A stretch of 63,027 nucleotides of DNA from JACCYQ01 sp036675565 (GCA_036675565.1 JAKFER010000300.1:1-63027), one strand, 5' to 3'. Shown: positions 16,699 through 25,600, counted from the first letter of the stretch. Numbers and translations are program-made. Notes: a model not told the origin generated them from the letters alone.

Positions 16699-17279
16699 TG
16701 AACAAACAAATGACATATGAAATAACGATCAAAAAGAAACTGGAAAACATTCCTGTTCCTGACCTGTCAGAAATGATATGGGCACGAATTGAGAATGAAC
16801 TGGATGCGGACGAGGGTAATGGTGTTGATCATAATCCTCCCGCACCATCATCACCGGCAGGTGGCATTATGTTGGGTGGTACAGCTTTGCTATTTTTAAT
16901 CGCCTTATTATTTTACTTTATTAATAATGAACAAAAAGAAATTCCGCAGATAGAAAAAGTGCAAACAACATTACCTGTTGAAAACAATCAATCAAAATTA
17001 CCAGCTGCTAACGGGAATGTACAGCCGGTTATTAATCCTCCCAAACAAATGCAGGAGAGTGTTACAAATATGCAACCGCCGGCAAACGTTCCGGCTACAT
17101 CCCAAACAATCATAAATGATTCAATGCCTGAACCGGTTGTTGTGCGTGGGAATACAATTCCATTAACCTTACCAAATACAATGGACTCCCTGCCACCAAA
17201 GAAAACCCGTGGTGTAACAGGCATCACCAATGATGATTATAAAATAGTTCCTAAGAAAGACAGTAGTCGCGGAGATTAG
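16698..17279 (+). CDS. Single-pass anti-sigma-like membrane protein
   Basis: 193 residues. It has a cytoplasmic N-terminus of about 50 residues (KKKLENIPVPDLSEMIWARIENELDAD), one transmembrane segment (IMLGGTALLFLIALLFYFI) and a periplasmic tail rich in Pro, Asn, Gln and Val ending GVTGITNDDYKIVPKKDSS. The start ATG overlaps the sigma gene's TGA, typical of sigma/anti-sigma translational coupling. No zinc anti-sigma motif (HxxxCxxC) is present, so the binding module is of another type. The role as partner of the ECF sigma is inferred from topology and position. Confidence 0.75.
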   Translation: MNKQMTYEITIKKKLENIPVPDLSEMIWARIENELDADEGNGVDHNPPAPSSPAGGIMLGGTALLFLIALLFYFINNEQKEIPQIEKVQTTLPVENNQSKLPAANGNVQPVINPPKQMQESVTNMQPPANVPATSQTIINDSMPEPVVVRGNTIPLTLPNTMDSLPPKKTRGVTGITNDDYKIVPKKDSSRGD

Positions 17280-17302
17280 TAAACTAAAAACGGTTTTAAC
17301 AT

Positions 17303-17347
17303 CCCAATTATTTTACCAAATTCCCAATTACAAATTCCTAATTCCTG
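17303..17347. repeat. Degenerate AATTCC-type intergenic tract
   Basis: Loosely repeated AATTCC(C/T)AATT units just after a gene end and before the convergent barrel gene's stop. A second tract of the same type is at 55805-55832. The function is unknown. Confidence 0.5.
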
Positions 17348-17349
17348 TT

Positions 17350-18213
17350 TTAATACCGGGTTGATGGACAACCAACTTTTTTGCTTTTGCCGCTGCCTAT
17401 TGGAATCCCCGCAATCTCTTTGTATTTATCAAAGTAAAAACGCATCGTGTACGTGAGGGAAATAAACATATAGCCATCATTATTGCCTGGGTTTCCACGG
17501 CTTGTACCGGCAGCAGGATAGGGGCCGGCACCAACTTCATCACCACGCCATGCAAAATCAACAGCTGTTTGACCACGTGCATTGAGTAATGCAGTTTGAT
17601 CTGTATAATTTGTACTTACGTCATCTAAGTAATCGGTAAATATTTTTCTGTAACCTAATTCAAGCCCGATTCGCATATCTTCATTGAGTGCATATTGGGC
17701 ACCCACACCAATGGGTACTGCAAACTGGGTTAATTTGTATTCTTCTACATCAGCCAAAAATCCCTGGCCTTCTGTACTTAATGGTTTCAAAAAGGTTTTA
17801 TCTTCTCCTTCCACTTCTGTATATGGTTTAAAATGATAAAATCCTAAGCCGGCAAATACATAGGGTGACCACCATCTTTCATTTAAACTGAAAATACTGT
17901 ATTGGGCACTGAGTTCAAATTCCCACAGGTTAGATTTAAAATTCAAATTGCGTTGTTTCATTGCATCAGTGCCTTTTTTATCATCAGCACGCAATCTTCC
18001 AAAACTCAAATAACTCCTGGCTGTGATTCGCTCGGTCAGATCATAGCGGGCACCGATAGAACCCATCAAACCGGGTTGTGAAACGGAGAACGAATTTTTT
18101 TTAAGATCACCCTGGTAGTTGGCCATTCCGAAACGGGCGGCAAAATGAAAATTTTGTGAAGATGCTGATGCTGCCATCAGGCATAAAATACTAAGTATAA
18201 TAATGTTTCTCAT
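17350..18213 (-). CDS. Outer-membrane beta-barrel protein
   Basis: 287 residues with a signal peptide (RNIIILSILCLMAASASSQ). The mature part shows alternating amphipathic strands of a small OmpA-like barrel (FHFAARFGMANYQGDL, LTERITARSYLSFGRLRAD, WEFELSAQYSIFSL, WWSPYVFAGLGFYHFKP, LNEDMRIGLELGYRKIFTDYLDDVS, YMFISLTYTMRFYF). It resembles DUF6089-type Bacteroidota barrels. It ends in KKVGCPSTRY, with a Cys near the C-terminus. Structural or transport role unknown. It is monocistronic and convergent with the sigma operon. Confidence 0.82.
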   Translation of the reverse strand: MRNIIILSILCLMAASASSQNFHFAARFGMANYQGDLKKNSFSVSQPGLMGSIGARYDLTERITARSYLSFGRLRADDKKGTDAMKQRNLNFKSNLWEFELSAQYSIFSLNERWWSPYVFAGLGFYHFKPYTEVEGEDKTFLKPLSTEGQGFLADVEEYKLTQFAVPIGVGAQYALNEDMRIGLELGYRKIFTDYLDDVSTNYTDQTALLNARGQTAVDFAWRGDEVGAGPYPAAGTSRGNPGNNDGYMFISLTYTMRFYFDKYKEIAGIPIGSGKSKKVGCPSTRY

Positions 18214-18661
18214 AAAATGTCTAAAGGATCTGTTTGGAAACTAACGTTATGTGAACTTTTTTATTTCATGGATCAACAGCCGGCAGGGTCTCTTCCACCC
18301 ATAAATTAAATAGCTGAATTGGATGCCTCTGACATAAACATCATGTTGCTTTTAAGATGAAAAATATATAAGCAGTTAAATAATTTCTGTAATAGAAAAT
18401 AAGAGCAGAATGCCTGTTAATGCAATTAATAGAAGTGTTGTAATGCTTTTATTATGAATGAAATAGGCTATAAATGCTAACTATAAGGCATAAACGTATC
18501 AAAACCTGATCTATACCCATAAAATGATAACCTGAAACAGGTCAGTAATTAACAAAAGTCAGTTTTTAAGGGTGTGCATGTCATATTTAAGGGAATGATG
18601 CAGGTGTAGTTTTGCTCTGTGAATAACAACAATGCACATCAACAATTAAAATTTTTATAGT
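18214..18661. other. Intergenic region upstream of yceI
   Basis: 448 bp between divergent genes, AT-rich, with no credible ORF. It contains a short palindrome ACCTG-AAA-CAGGT at 18530-18542 and a TAGTTTTG -7 element at 18607-18614. The rest shows nothing I can name. Confidence 0.5.
18607..18614 (+). promoter_or_regulatory. -7 promoter element (TAnnTTTG)
   Basis: TAGTTTTG, about 50 bp upstream of the YceI ATG. It matches the Bacteroidota -7 consensus and is identical to the element at 5120. No clear -33 box is seen. Confidence 0.5.
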
Positions 18662-19267
18662 ATGACAACTTTACGACGCCTGAGCGTTTTCTCCGCCTTA
18701 CTGGTTTTCATGATGACAGCAATGTCATTTTCATTAAATGAAAAATTGGCAACTACAACCTTCCGCTTACAAAATCTGAATTTGGCCGTGGATGGTACAT
18801 CAACATTGCACGACTGGACAATTAAGTCAGCAAAAGGTCAATGCGAAGTAAACTTTGAATTAGCTAGTGATAAACTCACAGGCGTGTCTGGTTTGAACTT
18901 CTCTATCCCAGCTGAATCTTTGAAAAGCGGTAACAATATGATGGATAACAACACCTATAAAGCACTAAAAACAAAAGAACATAAAAATATCAGTTATGTG
19001 CTGACATCAGGTAGTGTTTCCCAGGTAAATGCAACAACTTTCCAGATTAAAACAAAAGGAAAACTGACTATTGCAGGTACTGCCAAAGAAACTGACATCG
19101 TTGCAAACGCTGTTTATAATGCAGCAGATAAAAGCTATTCTATCAGCGGAAACAAAAAAATCAAAATGTCACAGTGGGGTGTAAAGCCGCCAACCGTTAT
19201 GATGGGAACCATTAAGACTGGCGATGATATCACCATCTCCTTCTCAGCCAAAGTAGTAAATAAATAG
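18662..19267 (+). CDS. YceI family periplasmic lipid-binding protein
   Basis: 201 residues with a signal peptide (residues 1 to about 24). The YceI barrel is recognised by VDGTSTLHDWTIKSAKGQCEVNFEL, LNFSIPAESLKSG, NNTYKALKTKEHKNISYVL, TKGKLTIAGTAKETDIVANAV, and an ending of IKTGDDITISFSAKV. YceI proteins have a lipocalin-like barrel that binds isoprenoid-type lipids such as polyprenyl quinone. It is followed 57 bp later by a porin-like gene, probably in the same transcript. Confidence 0.92.
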   Translation: MTTLRRLSVFSALLVFMMTAMSFSLNEKLATTTFRLQNLNLAVDGTSTLHDWTIKSAKGQCEVNFELASDKLTGVSGLNFSIPAESLKSGNNMMDNNTYKALKTKEHKNISYVLTSGSVSQVNATTFQIKTKGKLTIAGTAKETDIVANAVYNAADKSYSISGNKKIKMSQWGVKPPTVMMGTIKTGDDITISFSAKVVNK

Positions 19268-19324
19268 TAACAGCATATTTAATAGAAACCAACTTACAAA
19301 ACATACAATTTAAAATTATCAATC

Positions 19325-20707
19325 ATGAAACGCAATCTTTTGTACACCGCCACACTAACACTGCTTGTAGCTTGTGTACTGCCAAACATCTCTCAAGCCC
19401 AGGAAGTTCAGGAAGTGCAGGAAGCAACAACTGTTCAGGTTCAGGATACTGAGAGAGAATTTTACTTAAGGCCTTCTTATTGGAGAGCACACGATAAAAA
19501 AGGTTTGAATGTTTTTGAAACAACTAAAAAAGCCGATCCTATTCCTTTTGAAGGATTAAGAATGCGCATAGGCGCCGGTTTTAGCCAGCAATATCAAAAC
19601 CTGGATCATCAAAATAAAAGCAATATTCCACTGTATGAAATGGGCCCTGGTTTCAACCTGGCAATGGCCAACCTGATCACTGATGTTCAATTAGCTGATG
19701 GTATCCGTTTGGAACTGACAACTTACCTTTCTACCCGTCACCATAATGAAGCCTGGGTAAAAGGTGGATACATCCAGTTTGACAAACTACCCTTTAAATC
19801 TGCGTTCTTTGACAAATTGATGGAATATGCAACCATCAAAATCGGTCACATGGAAGTAAACTATGGCGACCAGCACTTCCGCAGGTCAGATGCCGGTAAA
19901 ACCATTCACAATCCATTTGTTGAAAACTATATTGTGGATGCATTTAATACCGAAATTGGTGGTGAAATTTACCTGCAGAAAGATGGTTTATTTGGTATGG
20001 TAGGTGTTACCAACGGTACAATCAACGCTTCTATCGGAAGGCAAAAAGTTGATGCAGAAGGCAATTCTAAAAAATTCCCAGCCTTTTATGTAAAAGGTGG
20101 TATCGATAAAGAAATGGGTGAAGCAAGAATCAGGTTAACAGGTTCAGCTTACATCAACAATAGGTCTCAGCGCAACGTATTGTATTCAGGCGACCGCGCC
20201 GGTTCCTGGTACTGGGGTGCAATGGATGCCAAAGGTGCAGACTTGAAAGCTAACTTTACAACAGGTCGTTTTAACCCTAATTTTTCCCGGAACATCCAGG
20301 CTGTTATGTTGAATGGTTTTGCCAAATTCGGTGGCCTTGAGTTCTTTGGTACTTATGAAACTGCAAAAGGTAATTCTGGTGCAGTAGCTGATCCTACAAA
20401 AGGACTCCCTGCTGATGTTGAAGACCGCAAAATGAACCAAACTGCCATTGAAGGTATCTATCGCATTGGTAAAAACGAGAAAGTGTACATTGCCGGTCGT
20501 TACAATACAGTTAAAGCTGATATGCTGGGTTATACTGATCCTATTAAGATCAACCGCACAAGTTTTGCAGCTGGTTGGTTCCTTACCAATAACATTCTGC
20601 TTAAAGGCGAATATGTAATTCAGAACTACAAAGACTTTGATGCAACAGATATCCGTTATGGTGGTAAATTCGACGGTTACGTGATTCAAGCAGTTGTAGG
20701 CTTCTAA
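19325..20707 (+). CDS. Porin-like outer-membrane barrel protein
   Basis: 460 residues. The signal peptide ends at about residue 25 (NISQAQ), followed by a short repetitive stretch (EVQEVQEATTVQVQD). The rest is a long series of beta strands with Gly and aromatic residues, ending in a terminal Phe (GYVIQAVVGF), the usual outer-membrane barrel signature. It resembles phosphate-selective or general porins of Bacteroidota. Substrate unknown. Downstream of yceI in a probable operon, with a strong terminator after it. Confidence 0.82.
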   Translation: MKRNLLYTATLTLLVACVLPNISQAQEVQEVQEATTVQVQDTEREFYLRPSYWRAHDKKGLNVFETTKKADPIPFEGLRMRIGAGFSQQYQNLDHQNKSNIPLYEMGPGFNLAMANLITDVQLADGIRLELTTYLSTRHHNEAWVKGGYIQFDKLPFKSAFFDKLMEYATIKIGHMEVNYGDQHFRRSDAGKTIHNPFVENYIVDAFNTEIGGEIYLQKDGLFGMVGVTNGTINASIGRQKVDAEGNSKKFPAFYVKGGIDKEMGEARIRLTGSAYINNRSQRNVLYSGDRAGSWYWGAMDAKGADLKANFTTGRFNPNFSRNIQAVMLNGFAKFGGLEFFGTYETAKGNSGAVADPTKGLPADVEDRKMNQTAIEGIYRIGKNEKVYIAGRYNTVKADMLGYTDPIKINRTSFAAGWFLTNNILLKGEYVIQNYKDFDATDIRYGGKFDGYVIQAVVGF

Positions 20708-20737
20708 TACTTTTCTTTCTCATGTGATGTGTAAATT

Positions 20738-20768
20738 AAAATGGGCCGGTTTAAACTGGCCCATTTTT
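20738..20768 (+). terminator. Rho-independent terminator after porin gene
   Basis: Stem AAAATGGGCC / GGCCCATTTT with a 10 nt AT-rich loop and a T-run. It lies about 30 bp after the porin stop. Confidence 0.88.
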
Positions 20769-20868
20769 CATTCAAATATTCTCGTATCAATTACGTCAAT
20801 TATTAATTATATTAATTCCTTAAGAAAACCACATCTTAAACCCATCATCCCCAGATGAATGGGTTTAA

Positions 20869-22419
20869 TTATTTTAACCTCCTGTGGCTTTGCATGTATT
20901 TTTCATTAATAATCTGGCTCATTGGTTTTTCATAAACCTTGCTTTCAACCCAGGATAGAATATCCAGGTAAGCAAAGGCCCTGGTTTCGAAACGAATCTT
21001 TTGTAATTGTTTTATTCTCTCTAAAAAAACCTGCAGTCTTTCTTTTCGCTTTTGGCGGGGAATATTTGTAGAGCTCCTTAAAAATTTAAACAACTCTTCA
21101 TCCATTTTAGTAAGTGTTTCCATCTTTTTCATAAACCGGTTTACCGATTTAATCAGCGATTCAATGATATCAAAATTATCCAACTCGTAATGCGACATTA
21201 AATGCAATAGCCTTGCATAACATTGTATATCGTACCTCAGGTCAACATTATTATGGATGATGCGGTTCAGGTAATCAATACAAGTATCGTAATCACCGGA
21301 GCCAAAATATAAAGTTGCAATTTTATAATTAAACACAAGTACCCGGTGATTGTCCAGGTAAAGTTCATACTCTTTTAATTTTTCCTCTATATAAGGGATC
21401 AGCTTCAAACCTTCTTTAAAAGTGCCATGCATAAAATGCTGGTTGATCATGGCCGTATGCAGGTAAATAAAAGTTTGTACTTTAAAATTCTCATAATACA
21501 TCGCCGTATGACTGCCTGCATATTGTTCAAACTGTTTTAATACCAGGTCAAATTGCCGGTAATTGCGCAATACAAAATGAGCATTCAATGAATTGTGCAT
21601 TCCTTTAATGTAATGGCCCGGTTCCACATTGATCATTTGTTCATTCTCATTAAATAACTGCATCCATTTTTGAGCGTACCGGTAATACATTAAAAAATCC
21701 TGGCGAATGAAATTGTACCAGCAAATACTCTGGTATAAATAAAGTCTTTCATAAAAGCCGGTAAACTCACGGGCACCAGGAGGCAGGTTTTCATCAAAAT
21801 ATTGTTGCACCCTTTTTTCATCATCTACATTGCGAGCATGGCCATTTTTTACATACCAGCTATACATTTGTAGCGCAAGATTTGAAAGCTTAGTAATCCG
21901 GCTGCGCCTTTCATTGATTTCGTTGGCTTCAGCAGTTAACAGGTCATTGCGATCTTTCATGCTCCGCGTTATGTGAAGCGTTTCAATTTTTTTTTCCAGC
22001 GAAACAACCTGGATTAAAAAACTGTCCTGGTTATAGGCAGTTGCTATTTCTTTGGCTTTATCCAAAAGTTTAAGACTTTGGATGTATAAGCCTTTATTGT
22101 AGAGAATACGGGCATAGTCCAGTTGCTCGTGCAATTGCAGGTCAATACTTTCCGTGATTTTGATCAACCGCAAACTGGCCAGGATTTCTTTATAGAGGTG
22201 GGTTTTTAAATTGGCCAGCTGGGTTTTAGTAGATGATAGTTTTTTCAATAACACCTTTTCATCATATTCACTCTGTCGATCAAGTGCATCAAATAATTGA
22301 ATGATTTTCAGGTCCTGGTTTGAAGAATTTCGTTTGATGTAGAGCTTAAAATTCCTTTTTTCCGCCTTATGCATGGAATGAATGAGCTGAAAAAGTGCAT
22401 CGGAAAAACGGTTGGACAT
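20869..22419 (-). CDS. TPR-like helical-repeat protein
   Basis: 516 residues, almost entirely alpha-helical and soluble. It begins MSNRFSDALFQLIHSMHKAEKRNFKLYIKR and continues with helical hairpins of TPR spacing (LDYARILYNKGLYIQSLKLLDKAKEIA; LVFNYKIATLYFGSGDYDTCIDYLNRIIHNN). No enzymatic domain is visible. I recall similar long proteins as conserved but uncharacterised in Chitinophagaceae. Protein-protein interaction is the only role that can be inferred. It is preceded by an unusual RNA-rich intergenic region. Confidence 0.78.
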   Translation of the reverse strand: MSNRFSDALFQLIHSMHKAEKRNFKLYIKRNSSNQDLKIIQLFDALDRQSEYDEKVLLKKLSSTKTQLANLKTHLYKEILASLRLIKITESIDLQLHEQLDYARILYNKGLYIQSLKLLDKAKEIATAYNQDSFLIQVVSLEKKIETLHITRSMKDRNDLLTAEANEINERRSRITKLSNLALQMYSWYVKNGHARNVDDEKRVQQYFDENLPPGAREFTGFYERLYLYQSICWYNFIRQDFLMYYRYAQKWMQLFNENEQMINVEPGHYIKGMHNSLNAHFVLRNYRQFDLVLKQFEQYAGSHTAMYYENFKVQTFIYLHTAMINQHFMHGTFKEGLKLIPYIEEKLKEYELYLDNHRVLVFNYKIATLYFGSGDYDTCIDYLNRIIHNNVDLRYDIQCYARLLHLMSHYELDNFDIIESLIKSVNRFMKKMETLTKMDEELFKFLRSSTNIPRQKRKERLQVFLERIKQLQKIRFETRAFAYLDILSWVESKVYEKPMSQIINEKYMQSHRRLK

Positions 22420-22559
22420 GATAATAATATTTTGCTGAAATACTTGCCTGCATTGGGTTTGACCTAAGTAAACCGGGGTTTAACATAATGAAATCCCGTT
22501 GAATTTAATTAGACCATGAAAAAATGCCGGATTACTTTTATGCAAGCAAGGAACATCAT

Positions 22560-22707
22560 ACAGCAGCAATCGTTAGTGCAAGAAATCGTTAGAGGCTGGC
22601 TCAAATGTAAGTTGCGAAAAGGAACAAACAAAGATTTTTTACATTTTTCATATGGCAAGCAATCGTTAGAGGCCGTCCCGTTTCCACGGGAGGGCCTAAT
22701 TTTTTTT
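22560..22707 (+). ncRNA. Candidate plus-strand small RNA with three ATCGTTAG copies
   Basis: Three direct copies, (C/A)AATCGTTAG, occur at 22567-22576, 22583-22592 and 22660-22669. The second and third share a longer AATCGTTAGAGGC. The last runs straight into a strong terminator hairpin. The 5' end is not defined, and no good promoter was found; an imperfect hairpin around 22470-22500 may belong to it. The overlapping 80-codon open frame has no coding character. Confidence 0.4.
22670..22707 (+). terminator. Strong rho-independent terminator
   Basis: A 12 bp stem AGGCCGTCCCGT / ACGGGAGGGCCT with one G-G mismatch, a TTCC loop and a following run of eight T. It points along the plus strand, where no protein gene precedes it, so it implies an unannotated transcript. 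Confidence 0.85.
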
Positions 22708-22744
22708 AGGAGAACGAAGACCTCATTCAATTCGGCACGCTCAA

Positions 22745-22770
22745 CTTCTAAACATTAAACCCTAAACGAT
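22745..22770. repeat. Telomere-like CTAAAC tract
   Basis: Degenerate CTAAACATTAAACCCTAAAC units. Related tracts are at 53109-53133 and, in reverse orientation, at 55762-55791. Confidence 0.5.
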
Positions 22771-22797
22771 AAAAAAAAACCACTGATAGTTCAGTGG
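22771..22797 (-). terminator. Rho-independent terminator of candidate RNA
   Basis: Minus strand: stem CCACTGA / TCAGTGG with a 4 nt loop, followed by nine consecutive U. No protein gene ends just upstream of it. Confidence 0.85.
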
Positions 22798-22843
22798 CTT
22801 TTGACGGCTTTACCGTCGCAGATATTTTGATGGGGTAACCCGG

Positions 22844-22888
22844 TTAGGCGATACTAACCGAAGGTTTCCATGAATGATCTGTAGACAT
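22844..22888 (-). CDS. Putative 14-residue peptide ORF
   Basis: Encodes MSTDHSWKPSVSIA from an ATG placed 5 nt after GGAGG, the same spacing as the hsp20 start in this window. The stop lies in a stable hairpin. The strong ribosome-binding site is the only evidence for translation; it could be a leader peptide. No family is recognised. Confidence 0.35.
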   Translation of the reverse strand: MSTDHSWKPSVSIA

Positions 22889-22978
22889 GAATACCTCCTT
22901 TTCTTTGGTGAAAAGTGAAGATAATAAGGAAATGGGAAGAATTCACCTGCAGGGTTTCAAAAAATTCCTTTTTAACGG

Positions 22979-23530
22979 TTATTTTTTGGTGGGAAACCGC
23001 CTTACATAACCATTGATCTCTATAATTTTTCCATCTTTTATTTTCACATCGTCCATTACATTAATAGAATCCAGTTTTCCACCTTTTTCTTTATAAATTT
23101 CAGTATACCATAATGAAACCCATTCGTCATCCGTATTGGTTGACTTGACCGTTTCCCAATCATGCATATTGATACTATATGATTCGTAGTTGTTCCTGTT
23201 ATTTGTAAGAATGGTTTTTGCGCTGTCCCGGCTGACTTTCGCATGGTAATTATCAAAATACAATTCAACGGTATCGCCAAAATTGGTAACCAATGCATCA
23301 ATATTATTTGTTTCGAATGCTTTTAAACTATTCAAAACCATTTGGATTTGTTCCGGATCACCCATAACATAATTCGATTTGTTCGTTCGGGTGTATGCAT
23401 AATCCAGGTCTGCAGCATTGGTTGTAACGGAATCCTCCACTGGTTTTACAGCGCCTAACTCGTCGCTGGTGCCGGTTTCATTACATGACAATAAACCCAG
23501 TAACAGGGCAGGTAAAATGATTTTTTTCAT
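22979..23530 (-). CDS. NTF2/SnoaL-like lipoprotein
   Basis: 183 residues. The signal peptide KKIILPALLLGLLSC ends in a lipobox (Cys16). The mature part, from about residue 65, has the pattern of a SnoaL/NTF2-like cone fold: PEQIQMVLNSLKAFETNNIDALVTNFGDTVELYFDNYHAKVSRDSAKTIL, and later EWVSLWYTEIYKEKGGKLDSINVMDDVKIKDGKIIEINGYVRRFP. Such domains bind small ligands or act as structural units; the function here is unknown. Probably in the outer membrane facing the periplasm. Confidence 0.8.
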   Translation of the reverse strand: MKKIILPALLLGLLSCNETGTSDELGAVKPVEDSVTTNAADLDYAYTRTNKSNYVMGDPEQIQMVLNSLKAFETNNIDALVTNFGDTVELYFDNYHAKVSRDSAKTILTNNRNNYESYSINMHDWETVKSTNTDDEWVSLWYTEIYKEKGGKLDSINVMDDVKIKDGKIIEINGYVRRFPTKK

Positions 23531-23653
23531 AATTTTTAATTATTTAAAATGAATAAAGCAGTTTTTGCCAGGGAGGTATAAGAAGTCTTACAGAAAGTGC
23601 GGTATTAAAATACTTTATTCAATTTAAGAAAACTAAACAAGCTGGTAATTTAT

Positions 23654-25429
23654 TTATTCATTGAATATAGAAACATTGGGAGATGCGGGAAGACTTATTT
23701 TTTCAGAATCCTGTGTAACCGGCAGAATGATAATAAAAGTAGCCCCGGCATTTTCACGGCCCCGGGCAAATATGACGCCTTTATGATTCTCAACCACTTT
23801 ACGGCAAAGCGCCAATCCGATACCGGATCCATGAATGTTTTGTTGATTACCCAGGCGCTTAAACAAACCAAAAATATGTTCCGAAAAACTTTCATCGAAA
23901 CCCTGGCCATTATCAGAAAATTCCATTTTTATATATTCCCTGCCGGTTTGCAAAGTTTTATACTTCCTAACTTCTTCTGCTGAAAGGTTTGAGGATTTTA
24001 TTTTAAAAACCAGCGGCTGATCGGCCTTTGAAAACTTGAGTGCATTGTTTAATAAATTATAAAACAGCTGGTTCATTTGTAATGGAATTGCATTTATTAC
24101 GGGCAAATCATCAGCAATGATCCTGGCATTTTTTTGTTCAATAAGTATTTCCTGGTCGTCAATAACATTTTGTAAAGTTTTATTGAGATCGGTTTTTTGA
24201 AATACAGATTCCCGGTTCAGTCCTGAGAAACTCAGTACATCCCTGATCAGCAACGACATTCTTTCCGCAGAATTTAAAATGCGATTAATATCCTGGTGCC
24301 CTTTTTCATCTAATTTATCTTTTACCGTTTCGTGTAGTCTGCTAACATACATCCTGATCTTTCTCAATGGTTCCTGCAGATCATGACTGGCTGCATATGC
24401 ATATTGCTCCAGTTCGGCATTTGAATGTTCAAGCTTGCGGATATTTTCTTTTAATTCTTCTTCATATTTTTTGATAACCGATATATCATGAAAAGTGGCT
24501 GTTATCCCATCTTCCATTTTTGCCAGCATGATGTAAAACCATTTAAATCTGAATCCTGTTTTTAATTGTATCTCAAAATTGTCTTTATTATTTTCTTCAA
24601 CAACCGAAGTAAATTTTTGCAACAAACCTTTTTGTTGCATGGCTGGCGGAAACTCATTCAATTTTTTACCAATAATATCAGCCGTTTTCAGATTTAATAA
24701 TTTTTCTATGGCTTTATTGGCATATTCAATTTCAAAATTCACAATTTGCCCGTTTTCCCTGATAGCCTTAAAAGTCATGACACCATTGGGAGTTGTATTC
24801 AGAATAGATGCTAAAAACCCTTCCAGCCATTGACGTTTACGGTTAATAAATACAATTGTAATAAAGGTGATGATGATGATGAGTAAAGCAATCACACTAA
24901 ATAAAAGCGTAAAGACATTGGTTAATTCTGCAGATTTTTCCAGGTCTGCGGTTCGTATTTCCAATAAATGCCTTTCATGATTAATACCTGCATTGATATG
25001 TTCCTGGATAACTACTATTTTTTGCAGATCGGTATGCATGTTACGGTCCACCAGTTCTACAATATTATATTTCATTAATAAGGGAAGTATCTGGGAAACC
25101 TGCTTTGCTATCGTATCAATTCTTATTTTTTGTGCAGGGTCAATAGAAACAATAAACTGGAGGTTTGCGATTTCACTTTTTAAGCTGTCAGCTTCTGCTT
25201 TATAAAAATGATAGAATTGCCGGGTACTGTCTTGTGAATAACTTTCAGAATAAATTTGGGCGCTTTTAAAATGATTGGAAAGTTTTTCTAAACGGGCCAT
25301 AACCAGCCGGCCATGACTGACCCACCTGGTATATTCCCTCATCTTATTAAAGCTTTGCCTGTTAATAATTATAACCGCAACAATCAAAATAAAAGACACC
25401 AAAAAGGCAAATAATGCTTTTTTATTCAT
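23654..25429 (-). CDS. Membrane sensor histidine kinase (CHASE3-like, PAS, HisKA)
   Basis: 591 residues. TM1 is at 7-23, followed by a helical periplasmic sensor of about 145 residues resembling CHASE3, TM2 at about 176-196, a PAS domain at about 205-320 (LASILNTTPNGVMTF, ending TATFHDISVI), HisKA with ASHDLQEPLRKIRMYVSRL (His349), and HATPase_c with N-box QLFYNLLNNALKFS, FSDNGQGFD and the HGSGIGLALCRKVVENH box. The ASHDLQEPLRK form is common in bacteriophytochrome-like kinases. No response regulator is adjacent. It probably senses an envelope or redox condition; the signal is not inferable. Confidence 0.93.
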   Translation of the reverse strand: MNKKALFAFLVSFILIVAVIIINRQSFNKMREYTRWVSHGRLVMARLEKLSNHFKSAQIYSESYSQDSTRQFYHFYKAEADSLKSEIANLQFIVSIDPAQKIRIDTIAKQVSQILPLLMKYNIVELVDRNMHTDLQKIVVIQEHINAGINHERHLLEIRTADLEKSAELTNVFTLLFSVIALLIIIITFITIVFINRKRQWLEGFLASILNTTPNGVMTFKAIRENGQIVNFEIEYANKAIEKLLNLKTADIIGKKLNEFPPAMQQKGLLQKFTSVVEENNKDNFEIQLKTGFRFKWFYIMLAKMEDGITATFHDISVIKKYEEELKENIRKLEHSNAELEQYAYAASHDLQEPLRKIRMYVSRLHETVKDKLDEKGHQDINRILNSAERMSLLIRDVLSFSGLNRESVFQKTDLNKTLQNVIDDQEILIEQKNARIIADDLPVINAIPLQMNQLFYNLLNNALKFSKADQPLVFKIKSSNLSAEEVRKYKTLQTGREYIKMEFSDNGQGFDESFSEHIFGLFKRLGNQQNIHGSGIGLALCRKVVENHKGVIFARGRENAGATFIIILPVTQDSEKISLPASPNVSIFNE

Positions 25430-25561
25430 ATGTAACTAAGCAGGTTAACCCCTACAATCCAAAACTTTACCAAAAATGAAATTAGAAGGGTAAATTTATG
25501 ATTATCAAACGGAAGATTCCCGTTTATACGATGTGTCCTTATGTAAAGTACTTAACAAGCC

Positions 25562-25590
25562 AAAAAAAGCCATCCCAAAAGGGATGGCCT
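25562..25590 (-). terminator. Rho-independent terminator
   Basis: Minus strand: stem GGCCATCCC / GGGATGGCT with a TTTT loop and a T-run. It lies about 10 bp after the DJ-1/PfpI gene stop. Confidence 0.87.
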
Positions 25591-25600
25591 AATCAAAAAA

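Larger units (their letters stand above)
22770..22915 (-). ncRNA. Candidate structured RNA with Shine-Dalgarno mini-ORF
   Basis: On the minus strand the sequence shows, in order: a nine-base Shine-Dalgarno (AAAGGAGGT at 22893-22901) five bases before an ATG; a 14-codon ORF (22888 to 22844, MSTDHSWKPSVSIA); a 7 bp hairpin CGGTTAG/CTAACCG covering the ORF end; a 5 bp hairpin GACGG/CCGTC; and an intrinsic terminator. Strong Shine-Dalgarno sequences are rare in this phylum. A leader-peptide attenuator, a ribosome-binding RNA or a small regulatory RNA are all possible. I cannot match it to a known family. Confidence 0.45.
22420..22978. other. RNA-rich intergenic region
   Basis: 559 bp between two minus-strand genes, with no convincing ORF longer than 14 codons. 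It contains two strong terminators pointing toward each other (plus strand at 22670-22707, minus strand at 22771-22797), three copies of ATCGTTAG, a hairpin-rich stretch with a Shine-Dalgarno mini-ORF, and a telomere-like CTAAAC tract. This suggests two convergent small transcripts. Confidence 0.55.

Noticed and set aside
20186..20689. 167-codon open frame antisense to the porin gene
   Set aside because: It lies wholly inside a well-supported gene, is cysteine-rich without a motif, and is a frame shadow.
22516..22758. 80-codon plus-strand open frame in the RNA-rich intergenic region
   Set aside because: It runs through a strong terminator hairpin and its T-run, and the protein has no domain or signal; more likely non-coding.
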